Positions 41,350 through 49,868 are shown, counted from the first letter of the stretch. The stretch is DNA of 64,000 nucleotides from Anaeromusa acidaminophila DSM 3853 (GCF_000374545.1 NZ_KB894595.1:1-64000); one strand, 5' to 3'. The notes: generated from the letters alone by a model not told the origin. Program-made: numbers and translations.

Positions 41350-43119
41350 ATGTCAATTGTTCAAGGATTTTTGCATTACTATAAACCGTATAAACGTTTG
41401 TTTTACACCGATATGATTTGCGCCGTTCTGGTTTCGATGATTGATTTGGTATTTCCTCAGGCGCTCAATTATTTGACTAAAAATTTTTTGGTGACTCAGA
41501 CTGGAGAGTTTGTAGCTATCGTTGGCTATCTTGGCGCGGGTATGCTGGGATTGTATTTGCTACGTTATGGTTGTCAGTATTATATTACGACCTGGGGCCA
41601 TGTGATGGGGGCTCGTATGGAAAGCGATATGCGTCAGGACTTATTCGAGCAATTCCAGCGCCTCTCTTTTTCCTACTATGACCGTAACAACACCGGTGAG
41701 ATGATGTCCAAGGTGGTTTCCGATCTTTTTGATATTTCTGAGCTGGCCCATCATGGTCCGGAAAATATTTTTATTTCCTGCTTGAAACTGGCTGGCTCCT
41801 TTGTGTTGCTGTTGTTTATCCATGTGCCGCTGACGCTGCTATTGTTTGCGGTGGCCTTAAGTATGACCTGGTTTAGCTACTATCAAAACAAAAAAATGAA
41901 GGTCATTTTTATGGAGAATCGTCAGCGTATCGCGGCGGTTAACTCGCAAGTACAGGACAGCCTTGCGGGTATCCGGGTGATTAAATCATTTGCCAACGAA
42001 GAGCTGGAAAGAGAGAAATTTCGCCGCAGCAATGAAGAGTTTTTGGATTCCAAGGAACGCGTTTACAAGCTGATGGGCCGCTTTCACGCAGGCAATGGCT
42101 TGTTGGAAGGCGTACTATATGTGTTGGTTTTGGTGAGCGGCAGCTATTTTGTGTCTCAAGGCCAACTGGCGGCCACTGATTTGGCTGTATATGCCTTGTA
42201 CATTGCGATTTTTCTTAACCCGTTGGATGTGTTGATTCTCTTTTCGGAACAGTTTCAGAAAGGGTACGCCGGTTTTCGGCGCTTTGCCGAGGTGATGCAG
42301 ATGCGTCCAGACATCGTGGATCGGGAGCCGGCGATGGAAGTAGAGACGGTGCAGGGATGTTTGGAATATGAAAATGTCTCCTTTGCGTATGAAGACAATC
42401 CGGCAGTATTGCATCAGGTGAACTTTACGGTGGAAGCGGGACGGACGGTGGCGCTGGTGGGCCCTTCCGGCGGCGGGAAAACGACGATTTGTTCGCTCTT
42501 GCCCCGCTTTTATGATGTAACTGAGGGGGCTATCCGTATTGACGGACATGACGTACGGGATTGGAAATTAGCTTCCTTGCGCAGCGCCATTGGCTTGGTG
42601 CAGCAAGATGTATATTTGTTTGCGGGCACGATCCGAGACAATATTTTGTATGGACGCCCGGATGCCACGGACAGCGAAGTCATAGCCGCCGCTAAGCAGG
42701 CCAACATTCATGAATTTATTACTTCTTTGGAAAACGGTTATGATACGTATGTAGGAGAGCGAGGCGTGCGTCTTTCAGGCGGCCAGAAGCAGCGCATTTC
42801 TATTGCCAGGGTGTTTTTGAAAAATCCGGCCATTTTGATTTTGGATGAGGCAACTTCGGCGCTGGACAATGAGAGCGAGCGTCATATTCAAAAATCGCTG
42901 GAGCAGCTGGCGAAGAATCGTACCACCTTGATTATCGCGCATCGCTTGAGTACCATTCGCCATGCGGATGAAATTGTTGTCATTAACGAGGGCCGTATCC
43001 AAGAACGGGGCACTCATGGTGAGCTGCTGGCGAAAGACGGTTTGTACGCTCGTTACTACGGTATGCAATTTGCAGGGATGGACGTCGAAAATGACATGAA
43101 TGCAGCAACTTCTTCTTGA
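41350..43119 (+). CDS. ABC exporter, fused membrane and ATPase domains (MsbA/MdlB-like)
   Basis: 589 residues. Six-helix exporter domain (about 1-310, with YYDRNNTGEMMSKVVSDL and GIRVIKSFANE coupling segment) and an ATPase with Walker A VGPSGGGKTT, Q-loop VQQDVYLFAGTIRDNI, signature LSGGQKQRISIARV, Walker B ILILDEATSALD and H-loop IAHRLSTI. It likely works as a homodimer exporting lipids or drugs; the substrate is unknown. ATG 41350 is 9 nt from GGAG, whereas ATG 41341 abuts it. Its TGA stop overlaps the -35 hexamer of the next unit. Confidence 0.9.
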   Translation: MSIVQGFLHYYKPYKRLFYTDMICAVLVSMIDLVFPQALNYLTKNFLVTQTGEFVAIVGYLGAGMLGLYLLRYGCQYYITTWGHVMGARMESDMRQDLFEQFQRLSFSYYDRNNTGEMMSKVVSDLFDISELAHHGPENIFISCLKLAGSFVLLLFIHVPLTLLLFAVALSMTWFSYYQNKKMKVIFMENRQRIAAVNSQVQDSLAGIRVIKSFANEELEREKFRRSNEEFLDSKERVYKLMGRFHAGNGLLEGVLYVLVLVSGSYFVSQGQLAATDLAVYALYIAIFLNPLDVLILFSEQFQKGYAGFRRFAEVMQMRPDIVDREPAMEVETVQGCLEYENVSFAYEDNPAVLHQVNFTVEAGRTVALVGPSGGGKTTICSLLPRFYDVTEGAIRIDGHDVRDWKLASLRSAIGLVQQDVYLFAGTIRDNILYGRPDATDSEVIAAAKQANIHEFITSLENGYDTYVGERGVRLSGGQKQRISIARVFLKNPAILILDEATSALDNESERHIQKSLEQLAKNRTTLIIAHRLSTIRHADEIVVINEGRIQERGTHGELLAKDGLYARYYGMQFAGMDVENDMNAATSS

Positions 43120-43149
43120 CTTTTGTAACAAGGTGTACTAACCTCTAAA

Positions 43150-43434
43150 ACAAGTGAATGATTTGGCGAGGAACAGGAAGAGTACATATGCTGTCTTTGG
43201 CATAGCGAGCTGGTGACCGGGTGACCGGAGGTGAGATGACCAGCCCAATAGGCATAGGGAATGGGCCTGTGAGCCGTCCACCGAAATCAGAGTAGGCTGG
43301 ACCGGGAGCTCCCGTTAACGAGCTAGGATATCGGCGGCAGCCTGTATTTGAAAAAAGGAAAGGCATAGCCTTTCAAACTAGGGTGGTACCGCGAACCATT
43401 TCGCCCCTTTCGGGTGGAATGGTTTTTCTTTTTT
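43150..43434 (+). promoter_or_regulatory. First of two tandem T-box leaders before the PTS operon
   Basis: Stem I 5' part GGAAGAGTACATATGC with the AGTA motif; distal GGTGAGATGACCAGCC; candidate specifier segment CCGAAATCAGAGTAGG (ATC, isoleucine, is the best reading); T-box AGGGTGGTACCGCG at 43380-43393; terminator AACCATTTCGCCC / GGGTGGAATGGTT, a 13-bp stem followed by a long T run. A TTGACT (43116) and weak -10 lie upstream, overlapping the ABC gene's stop. Confidence 0.85.
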
Positions 43435-43436
43435 TT

Positions 43437-43600
43437 GAGCTGCTGACTTGCTTGTATCACGCGCCAGAATCGTTCTTTTTCCGTCTGGCTGCGGCAGAGC
43501 AACCTTGAAAGAGCGCCGCTATTCCTGCGGTCACTCTTACTTGTCAGGCGGAAAAATTACTTCTTCTGGCGGTGCACTCGCGAAGCCAACAGCTCTCTGG
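43437..43600. repeat. Nested-palindrome intergenic element, copy 3
   Basis: Between the two T-boxes. Outer arms GAGCTG (43437) with CAGCTC (43590) and CACGCGCCAGAA with TTCTGGCGGTG; middle arms CTTTTTCCGTCTG (about 43475) with CAGGCGGAAAAA (43545-43556); apical AGAGCGCCGCTAT (43510-43522) identical to copy 2. It separates the two regulatory leaders. Confidence 0.55.
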
Positions 43601-43669
43601 AAGTACGAAAGGGACAACGGAGAGCAGTGCGCTCAGAGTAAAACAGAGAATATAAATGGAGCTGACAAT

Positions 43670-43957
43670 GGCTTCATGAAAAAGCGAAGAACGGGAAGAG
43701 TACATGCAGCACTCTCGGGTGCAGCGAGTCGGCGGCCGGGCGACCGGAGGTGAGATGGCCGATGCTGAGAGCGTATGGAATGGCCCCGGGAGCTGTCTGC
43801 CGAAGGAGACTGTAGGCCAGACCGGACGCCGCCGTTAACAGGCTAGGGTATCGGTGTAGGCCCGTATCCGAAGAAGGAAAGGCGCAGCCTTTCAAATCAG
43901 GGTGGTACCGCGAGTCAATTCGCCCCTTACAAGGGGAGTGAATTGGCTTTTTTATTT
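43670..43957 (+). promoter_or_regulatory. Second tandem T-box leader before the PTS operon
   Basis: Same architecture as the leader at 43150: GGGAAGAGTACATGC, distal GGTGAGATGGCCGATG, specifier segment CCGAAGGAGACTGTAGG (GGA or GAC, undecided), T-box AGGGTGGTACCGCG at 43898-43912, terminator AGTCAATTCGCCCC / GGGGAGTGAATTGGCT with TTTTTT. No convincing promoter of its own was seen, so it may act in series with the first one. Confidence 0.85.
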
Positions 43958-43984
43958 TAACTTAAAAAGTGGAGGCTGATAAAG

Positions 43985-44464
43985 ATGAGTGGAATTGTTT
44001 TATTTCGGATTGACGAGCGTTTAGTGCACGGGCAGGTGGTGACAGCGTGGCTGGGGCATACACAGGCGGAGGAAATTTTGGTAGTGGATGATGCAACAGC
44101 CCAAGATAGTTTGTTACGCTCGATTGTAAAAATGGCAGTGCCGCCGCAGGTCGAGGTTCAAATTGCTGCACTGGAGGAGGCGGAGGAATTGCTGGCGGAG
44201 CTGGAGCTGGAAGCAAGGGTGATGGTGATAGTGAAGCATCCGGAAAGCGCGCGAAAAATACTGGAACAGTATCAAGGAATGGCTTTAGAAATCAATATGG
44301 GTAACGCCGGTATGGCTGCGGGACGGAGCAAATTATCGTCCAGCGTCTATTTGACGGAAGCCGAGGTAGAAGAGCTGCACCGCATTGAATCTTTGGGGCA
44401 TGCAGTATATCTGCAGACAGTTCCGGGGACGGAGCGGAAACTATTGGCCGAGGCGTTGCTATGA
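43985..44464 (+). CDS. PTS mannose/fructose/sorbose-family IIB component
   Basis: 159 residues with the IIB phosphorylation site RIDERLVHGQV, His15, and downstream VVDDATAQD and KHPESARKIL segments. IIB receives phosphate from IIA and passes it to the sugar held by IIC/IID. AGGCTGATAAAG gives a weak ribosome site. It is the first gene after the tandem T-boxes and overlaps the acetyltransferase gene in ATGA. Confidence 0.9.
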   Translation: MSGIVLFRIDERLVHGQVVTAWLGHTQAEEILVVDDATAQDSLLRSIVKMAVPPQVEVQIAALEEAEELLAELELEARVMVIVKHPESARKILEQYQGMALEINMGNAGMAAGRSKLSSSVYLTEAEVEELHRIESLGHAVYLQTVPGTERKLLAEALL

Positions 44465-44952
44465 GTGGAAATAAGGAAGACGTTTCTGTAAAAACAGCGG
44501 ATAAGTCAGATGCTGAAAATATTTTGATTTTGCAAAAAGAAGCGTATGCAAGCGAGGCGGCGTTGTATGGAAAATGGGATATTGAGCCCTTGCGCCAAAC
44601 CTTGGAAGAATTGATAGCGGAATGGGAGGAGCAAGTAATATTGAAGGCTTGCGCAGGAGGCGTGTTGGTAGGGAGTGTTCGCGGTCGGGTGCAGGGAGAG
44701 ACTTGCTATGTGGGAAAATTGATGGTGAAACCAGAGCTGCAGAACCAGGGTGTTGGCAAGAAGTTGTTGCTGGAGTTGGAAAAACAGTTTCCTGCGGCAA
44801 GGCGGTTTGAATTGTTTACAGGAGAAAAAAGTCTAAAAAATTTGCATGTCTACGAAAAGTTGGGATATTGTCCAGAGCGCACGCAAATAGTTGACGATAA
44901 CTTAACCCTTGTTTTTTTGGCGAAATACCGGAAAACAGAACGGAAAGAATGA
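44461..44952 (+). CDS. GNAT-family N-acetyltransferase inside the PTS operon
   Basis: 163 residues: VKTADKSDAENILILQKEAY opening, GSVRGRVQGETCYVGKLMV strands, the acetyl-CoA loop NQGVGKKLLLELE and the C-terminal NLHVYEKLGYC motif. Translationally coupled to IIB and 13 bp before IIC, so its substrate may be related to the PTS cargo, perhaps an amino sugar or amino-acid conjugate; this is inference from position alone. Confidence 0.82.
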   Translation: MSGNKEDVSVKTADKSDAENILILQKEAYASEAALYGKWDIEPLRQTLEELIAEWEEQVILKACAGGVLVGSVRGRVQGETCYVGKLMVKPELQNQGVGKKLLLELEKQFPAARRFELFTGEKSLKNLHVYEKLGYCPERTQIVDDNLTLVFLAKYRKTERKE

Positions 44953-44965
44953 GGAGGCGAAAAAT

Positions 44966-45730
44966 TTGTTTGTAGAAGCGGTATTGATTGGGCTATTGAC
45001 TTGGTTGGCCGGAGGACTTCTTTCATTATCTCTGAGCTGGACTCTCTACATGGGAGCGCCGCTGATGGGCGGCTTGCTGGTAGGGCTTATTCTAGGAGAT
45101 GTATCGTATGGGGTACAGACTGGGGCTATGATTCAAATGGCCTATATTGGCTATATTGCTACCGGGGCGACATTGCCGGCGGATTTGGCGCTTGCAGGGT
45201 ATTTGGCAGTGGCTTTGACCATGATTTCCGGGCAGCCGCCGAGTGCAGGCATTACCTTTGCGGTGGCCCTGGGATTGTTGGGCTTGTTTATTCGCCAGGC
45301 GAAGCTGACGATAAACTCTCTTTGGGTACATAAAGCGGATGGTTATGCGGAAAAGGGAGATACTAGGGGGATTATCCTTATGAATATTGGCGCATCCCAA
45401 CTGGTTCCCTTTGCACTGTACTTTATCCCTACTTTTTTAGCGATCTATGTGGGCGGGGATTATTTGAAACAGCTGCTGGACGCCTTGCCGAAGGAAGTGG
45501 TCGACGGGCTGCGTGTGACAGGAGGGTTGTTGTCAGCGTTGGGTTTAGGGTTGCTGTTGAAATATCTTTCTCGGGGATATTTGCTACCCTTTTTGTTTTT
45601 GGGTTTTGCCATGGCAGCCTATGGCAAACTGGATATTTTGGCAGCGAGCATTATCGGTACAGCATTGGCCTTTTTGCATGTGACCTATCGGTATGGGATT
45701 GGAGGAGAGAAAAGTGGAAAACGACGTTAA
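44966..45730 (+). CDS. PTS mannose-family IIC membrane component
   Basis: 254 residues, hydrophobic, with the IIC (EII-Sor) pattern: GGLLSLSLSWTLYMGAPLMG, GVQTGAMIQMAYIGYIATGATLPAD and GLRVTGGLLSALGLGLLLKY. The start is TTG 44966 (MFVEAVLIGLL), 8 nt after GAGGAGG; reading from 44909 would overlap the acetyltransferase gene without a site. It forms the sugar channel with IID. Confidence 0.88.
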   Translation: MFVEAVLIGLLTWLAGGLLSLSLSWTLYMGAPLMGGLLVGLILGDVSYGVQTGAMIQMAYIGYIATGATLPADLALAGYLAVALTMISGQPPSAGITFAVALGLLGLFIRQAKLTINSLWVHKADGYAEKGDTRGIILMNIGASQLVPFALYFIPTFLAIYVGGDYLKQLLDALPKEVVDGLRVTGGLLSALGLGLLLKYLSRGYLLPFLFLGFAMAAYGKLDILAASIIGTALAFLHVTYRYGIGGEKSGKRR

Positions 45731-46541
45731 AGATAAGGTGGTTCTCACCAAAGGAGATTTGGTTAAATCGTTTTTATGCTGGCATAGTTTTTGTCAGTCT
45801 TGCCACAATTATGAACGTATGCAAGCGTTGGGGTTTACGCATGCAATGATTCCCATTCTGACGCGCTTATATAAAGATAAGGCAGATATTGCCGCCGGTC
45901 TTAAGCGGCATTTGCAGTTTTTTAATACAGAGCCAAACATTGGTTCCGTGGTGCCGGGCATTATGGCGGCATTGGAGGAACAGCGCGCCAACGGCGCGGA
46001 ATTGTCTGATGAGACGATTAATAGTCTGAAAACCGGCTTGATGGGGCCGTTAGCCGGCGTAGGTGATACGGTGACCCAAGGGTTGGTGAAAACCATTTTA
46101 CTGGCTATTGCGGTAGACATGGCAGCGCAAGGATCGGTGCTGGGGCCTCTTTTCTTTTTCTTCTGCTTTACAACCTATACTATGGGCATTGGCTATTTTC
46201 TTTATATGCAAGGGTATCGCTTGGGGCGGGACGCCTTATCGAAAATGCTGGAAGGCGACTTGGTCAGCCGGATTACGGAAGGGTTAACCGTGTTGGGCTT
46301 GATTGTCGTTGGGGCTTTGGCGGCGACGCGCATTCCTGTAAGTACAGGCATTACTTTTGAAATCGGTAAAACGGCAGTGAAGCTGCAAACCATGCTGAAC
46401 AGCATTATGCCTGGTTTGTTAAGCTTGTTGACATTACTGCTGGTTTGGTATTTGCTGCAAAAAGGCAAGTCTGTGCTGTGGATTTTAGGTTTGATGTTTG
46501 TTGTCGGTTTTGGCGGGGCGTATTTCAAAATTTTAGTATGA
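45714..46541 (+). CDS. PTS mannose-family IID membrane component
   Basis: 275 residues with IID motifs: LVKSFLCWHSFCQSCHNYERMQ, GFTHAMIPILTRLY, LKRHLQFFNTEPNIGSVVPGI (first part), LMGPLAGVGDTVTQG and several C-terminal helices. The start is GTG 45714, 8 nt after GGAGGAG, overlapping the IIC end by 17 bp. It completes the membrane complex with IIC. Confidence 0.9.
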   Translation: MENDVKDKVVLTKGDLVKSFLCWHSFCQSCHNYERMQALGFTHAMIPILTRLYKDKADIAAGLKRHLQFFNTEPNIGSVVPGIMAALEEQRANGAELSDETINSLKTGLMGPLAGVGDTVTQGLVKTILLAIAVDMAAQGSVLGPLFFFFCFTTYTMGIGYFLYMQGYRLGRDALSKMLEGDLVSRITEGLTVLGLIVVGALAATRIPVSTGITFEIGKTAVKLQTMLNSIMPGLLSLLTLLLVWYLLQKGKSVLWILGLMFVVGFGGAYFKILV

Positions 46542-46563
46542 GGTATTTTGGGGAGGCGTTTTT

Positions 46564-46959
46564 TTGATAGGAGTTATAGTAGCCAGTCACGGCGGATTGT
46601 GTGGAGAACTTTTAAAGACGGCGGAGATGATTTTAGGACCGACGGTACAAACGGGGGCGGCGTCTTTGGCGGCAGGGACGTCGCTGTCGGATTATGCGGC
46701 GGCATTGCGGCAGGCTGTGGATGAAGTAAAACAAAAAGCTGGCGTATTAGTTCTGGTCGACTTAGCTGGTGGCACGCCCTGCAATGTCGCCGCCGTGCTA
46801 GCGGCGCAAAGCGAAGAAATAAAGGTCGTGACAGGCGTCAATCTGCCCATGCTTTTGGAAGTGCTTAGTCGTCGTGAAGGACTTTCGCTAGAGGAACTAA
46901 CAGAGAGGGCAGTGGCTGCCGGTCTGGGCGGCGTTTGTTGCGTAAATGCAAAGAATTAA
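46564..46959 (+). CDS. PTS mannose-family IIA component
   Basis: 131 residues of the EIIA-Man fold with the phospho-accepting histidine in IVASHGGLCGE (His9), VLVLVDLAGGTPCNVA and GVNLPMLLEVLSRR. It takes phosphate from HPr. The start is TTG 46564 after GGGGAGG. It ends the operon before a strong terminator. No sugar-metabolising enzyme is linked, so the imported compound is unknown. Confidence 0.9.
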   Translation: MIGVIVASHGGLCGELLKTAEMILGPTVQTGAASLAAGTSLSDYAAALRQAVDEVKQKAGVLVLVDLAGGTPCNVAAVLAAQSEEIKVVTGVNLPMLLEVLSRREGLSLEELTERAVAAGLGGVCCVNAKN

Positions 46960-46965
46960 AGTGAA

Positions 46966-47013
46966 AAAAGGAGCCAACTGTTCCTGCTTGCGCAAGAACA
47001 GTTGGCTCCTTTT
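46966..47013. terminator. Strong terminator after the PTS operon
   Basis: A perfect 18-bp stem AAAAGGAGCCAACTGTTC / GAACAGTTGGCTCCTTTT lies between the PTS operon and the convergent cupin gene and can serve both strands. Confidence 0.85.
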
Positions 47014-47051
47014 CGGGGGAGATCAGAATCGCAGTAGTCTAGGTGGAGGAG

Positions 47052-47942
47052 TTATTCAAGGAAGTTAGCGTCGCCGCCGGCAGGCAAAGCGGGGGTGAAA
47101 ATGGAGACGAACTGCAAGTCTTCATCAGCTCCAACACGGGTAGCATGCACGTTGCCGCGAGGATTGACATGGACGTCGCCAGCTTTGACTTGTTTCCATT
47201 CGCCGTTGATTAAGAGTTCGCCGCTACCGCCCATGACAATGACGATTTCATCGGTTGTGGAATGGAAATGGCTTTTCGCTAAAGTTCCTTTGCCACCGTC
47301 ACGAAGCATGACCACGCAGCGAGGCGAGGTGAAAATGGTTTGGCTGGCAATTTTGGGATCTTCCGGTTTTGCGTTGACTTTGTACCATTCTTGATAATTG
47401 GCTAAGATTGCAGTCGGCGGCTTGGAATCGCTTAGGCCGACAGGAATAACCGGCGCTTTGCCGTCGGTGAGGAAGTTGGCGTCGCCGCCGTTAGGCAGAA
47501 CCGGTGTGAAAATAGAAACAAATTTTAGGTCGTCGCTGCCTGCAACGCGGGTAGCGTGAATGTTGCCGCGCGGGTTGATATGTACATCACCGGCTTTGAC
47601 TTGCTTCCACTCGCCGTTGATCAAGAGCTCGCCGCTGCCGCCCATGACGACGACGATTTCATCGGTTGTGGAATGAAAGTGGCTTTTGGCTAAGGTTCCT
47701 TTGCCGCCGTCACGCAGCATGACTACGCAACGGGGGGAAGTGAAGATGGTTTTGCTGGCTATTTTTGCTTCATTGGGCTTTGCTTCGGCGGCGTACCAGT
47801 CGTCGTAGGCAGCTAAGACCGCCGTGTTTGGCGTGGAATCGGTTAGGCCTGTGGGAATAGCGCTTTGCGCTGCGCAAATGGCGGCGCCGAAAAGAAAAAG
47901 CGCAGCGGCGAGACAGAGAAATGTTTTGACTTTAAATTTCAT
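47052..47942 (-). CDS. Secreted tandem-cupin protein with near-identical halves
   Basis: 296 residues: a signal peptide (about 1-28) and two cupin domains (about 30-165 and 166-296) that are almost the same sequence. Each half has FTSPRCVVMLRDGGKGTLAK, a SHFHSTTDEIV metal motif, GELLINGEWKQVKAGDVH and NPRGN(I/V)HATRV. At the DNA level long stretches of the halves also match, so the duplication is recent or maintained by conversion. ATG 47942 is 9 nt after AAGGAG. Function unknown; probably exported, with two metal sites per chain. Confidence 0.85.
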   Translation of the reverse strand: MKFKVKTFLCLAAALFLFGAAICAAQSAIPTGLTDSTPNTAVLAAYDDWYAAEAKPNEAKIASKTIFTSPRCVVMLRDGGKGTLAKSHFHSTTDEIVVVMGGSGELLINGEWKQVKAGDVHINPRGNIHATRVAGSDDLKFVSIFTPVLPNGGDANFLTDGKAPVIPVGLSDSKPPTAILANYQEWYKVNAKPEDPKIASQTIFTSPRCVVMLRDGGKGTLAKSHFHSTTDEIVIVMGGSGELLINGEWKQVKAGDVHVNPRGNVHATRVGADEDLQFVSIFTPALPAGGDANFLE

Positions 47943-48145
47943 AAAATACAACTCCTTTTCTAAAAATAGGTAATGATTTTAAATTCTGTAAATTTCTGCC
48001 TAATCCTGCTTGGAAATGGGAAAATGGCAGGTATGGGGTATACAGAAGGTTTTTAGCAAAAAAAGAAGAACTCTTTTTTTGAAAGTCTTTGGGAGTTGCA
48101 AGGGTCAGCAGTGGTTTTAGCGCAAATTGAGGGAGGATGCGAAAA

Positions 48146-48466
48146 GTGATTGTAAAACATACAAAAGCGACACAGGAAATGCTGCCTGGACTGGGACGAA
48201 AAACACTGGCTTATGGAGAAAAAGGCTTAATGACTCAGTTTGAGCTGAAGGCGGGAGCGGAATTGCCGGCGCACAGCCACCCCCATGAGCAAATTGGCTA
48301 CTTGGTATCTGGCCGCATTGTTCTAGACATTGGTGGCGAAAAGCAGGAGATGGAACCTGGTGATAGCTGGGCCATTCCAGGGGATGTGGTGCATTCAGCA
48401 CAAACGCTCGAAGACGCAGTGGCGATCGAGGTTTTCGTGCCGGTGCGGGAAGATTATCTGGACTGA
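48146..48466 (+). CDS. Single-domain cupin protein
   Basis: 106 residues with cupin motif 1 as PAHSHPHEQIGYLVSGRIVL and motif 2 as GDSWAIPGDVVHSA, giving the usual three His plus Glu metal site. Function unknown. GTG 48146 is 9 nt from GGGAGG; the ATG at 48137 directly abuts that site. It is monocistronic with a terminator following, and is not part of the neighbouring tandem-cupin gene, which faces the other way. Confidence 0.8.
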   Translation: MIVKHTKATQEMLPGLGRKTLAYGEKGLMTQFELKAGAELPAHSHPHEQIGYLVSGRIVLDIGGEKQEMEPGDSWAIPGDVVHSAQTLEDAVAIEVFVPVREDYLD

Positions 48467-48473
48467 GACAGCC

Positions 48474-48518
48474 AAAGACCGCTTTCGCTAGGTTGACTGG
48501 CGGAAGCGGTCTTTTTTA
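48474..48518 (+). terminator. Terminator after the single cupin gene
   Basis: Stem AAAGACCGCTTTCGC / GCGGAAGCGGTCTTT, followed by TTTTT. Confidence 0.8.
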
Positions 48519-48616
48519 ATATACCAGGATTTATAAAACGAACCGCCAAACACACGAAAAACGCGAAAAAGGTTTTCAAGGGGCAAGATCTTTTTTATAA
48601 ATGGCGGCATAACTGT

Positions 48617-48730
48617 CGTATCCTTCTTCTACTCCCTTTATTCCTGTTGAAAATTATACCTCGTAGCCCTCCTGCGCATCCTCGCGTGACTCCGGTTCTC
48701 CTGTTCAATTCCCATATCCCCCGGTTTCCT
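48617..48730. repeat. Dispersed CCCTCC/ACTCCC-type intergenic repeat, copy 5 (double)
   Basis: Two units in series: GTATCCTTCTTCTACTCCC with TTTATTCCTGTTG, then CGTAGCCCTCCTGCGCATCC, GTGACTCC, TTCTCCTGTTCAATTCCC and GGTTTCCTTC. The second half shares its last blocks with the copy at 25488. It fills the gap between the cupin terminator and the next gene. Confidence 0.6.
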
Positions 48731-48787
48731 TCTTTTGATTGGTTACTGTATAATCTATAGAAGAATAAAACTGCAATGAAGGAATAG

Positions 48788-49798
48788 GTGAGCCGAGTGT
48801 TAATTATCAGGCAGGCGATTTTGCATATTTTAGATGTCAATTCCGGGGTGACGGTGTTTTCTGAGCGGGAATTGGACGTGCATAGCGAAAGTGTAATTTC
48901 ATTTTTGACCAAGCATTTGGAAAAATCTCATCAAGATCAGAATGCGAAGAACGGCGTTTTTTTACCGGAGAGCCCTTGCCGGAGGCTGGTAGAGGATTAT
49001 TTGGCGCAGCGTACAGGTTTTATTGATTTTTCCATGTCCATGGCGGAACGGCTCCATGCGGCTATGTCGGAAGAAGACGAGTGGGAGTCCGCAGATTTAA
49101 TTGTATGTGATGTTGCAATCGACGAACGGCGATATGTGGTTTTGTTGAAATGTAATAACCGGGTAGGTTTTACCCATCAGGTGGTGCAGGAAGACGATAA
49201 AATAAAGAACGAGATTATCAATCACTATGCAATTTTACCGGGCTTGGCGCAGAAGCTTGATGAATACGCCTTCATTGATGCGTCCTCGTTTGCTGTGCGC
49301 TTTGTTGACAAAAAGCGTCTGGTGAATGGGGAAGAAGCCTATATTCTGCCGGAAAAAGTATTGTTCTGTACTAGCAGTATTTCGCCGCAGCGTACCATGA
49401 AATTGGTTAATACGATTGCTAAAAAAGTGGCGGAAAATCATGGCGAAAGCGCTGTGGCGGCGGTTACTAAAGCCAAGACGCTGATGGTGGAGCACACGGA
49501 AAGTTCGGAATATCTGGATCCAGTGCAAGTAGGGCGAGAGGTTTTTCATACTTCGCCAGCGATGCAGCAAGAGTATTTGGAAGAAGTACATAAAGCAGGC
49601 ATTAGTGAGGCTGTGCGTATTGATCGGGAATTTTGCGCTAAAAAAGGCAGGCAGCACAAGATAAAGACCGATACAGGAATCGAGATTTCTTTTCCTGTGG
49701 ACTATTTTGAGAACAAAGAGTATATGGAGTTTATTAACAATCCGGACGGGACCATTTCCATTGCCTTGAAAAATATCGGCAAGATTATCAATAGATAA
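48788..49798 (+). CDS. Nucleoid-associated protein (NdpA/YejK-like family)
   Basis: 336 residues. The N-terminal IIRQAILHILDVNSG, a central DLIVCDVAIDERRYVVLLKCNNRVGFTH (in part) and VHKAGISEAVRIDREF match the NdpA-like nucleoid-associated family found in Clostridia and Negativicutes; the exact function there is not known. GTG 48788 has AAGGA 4 nt upstream; GTG 48797 would give an N-terminus closer to the family and is also possible. Confidence 0.72.
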   Translation: MSRVLIIRQAILHILDVNSGVTVFSERELDVHSESVISFLTKHLEKSHQDQNAKNGVFLPESPCRRLVEDYLAQRTGFIDFSMSMAERLHAAMSEEDEWESADLIVCDVAIDERRYVVLLKCNNRVGFTHQVVQEDDKIKNEIINHYAILPGLAQKLDEYAFIDASSFAVRFVDKKRLVNGEEAYILPEKVLFCTSSISPQRTMKLVNTIAKKVAENHGESAVAAVTKAKTLMVEHTESSEYLDPVQVGREVFHTSPAMQQEYLEEVHKAGISEAVRIDREFCAKKGRQHKIKTDTGIEISFPVDYFENKEYMEFINNPDGTISIALKNIGKIINR

Positions 49799-49868
49799 AA
49801 CGAGAAATAATCGAAAAACGGAATCCTCCCTTTGTTGTCCTAGTTTAACTCGGATAGGAGATTAGAAA

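Noticed and set aside
43437-43957. The three repeated intergenic elements as a CRISPR array
   Set aside because: The units are long palindromes at scattered positions without regular spacers; no cas gene is in the window.
47052-48466. The two cupin loci (47052-47942 and 48146-48466) as one operon
   Set aside because: They are on opposite strands, transcribed away from each other, with different motif spacing.
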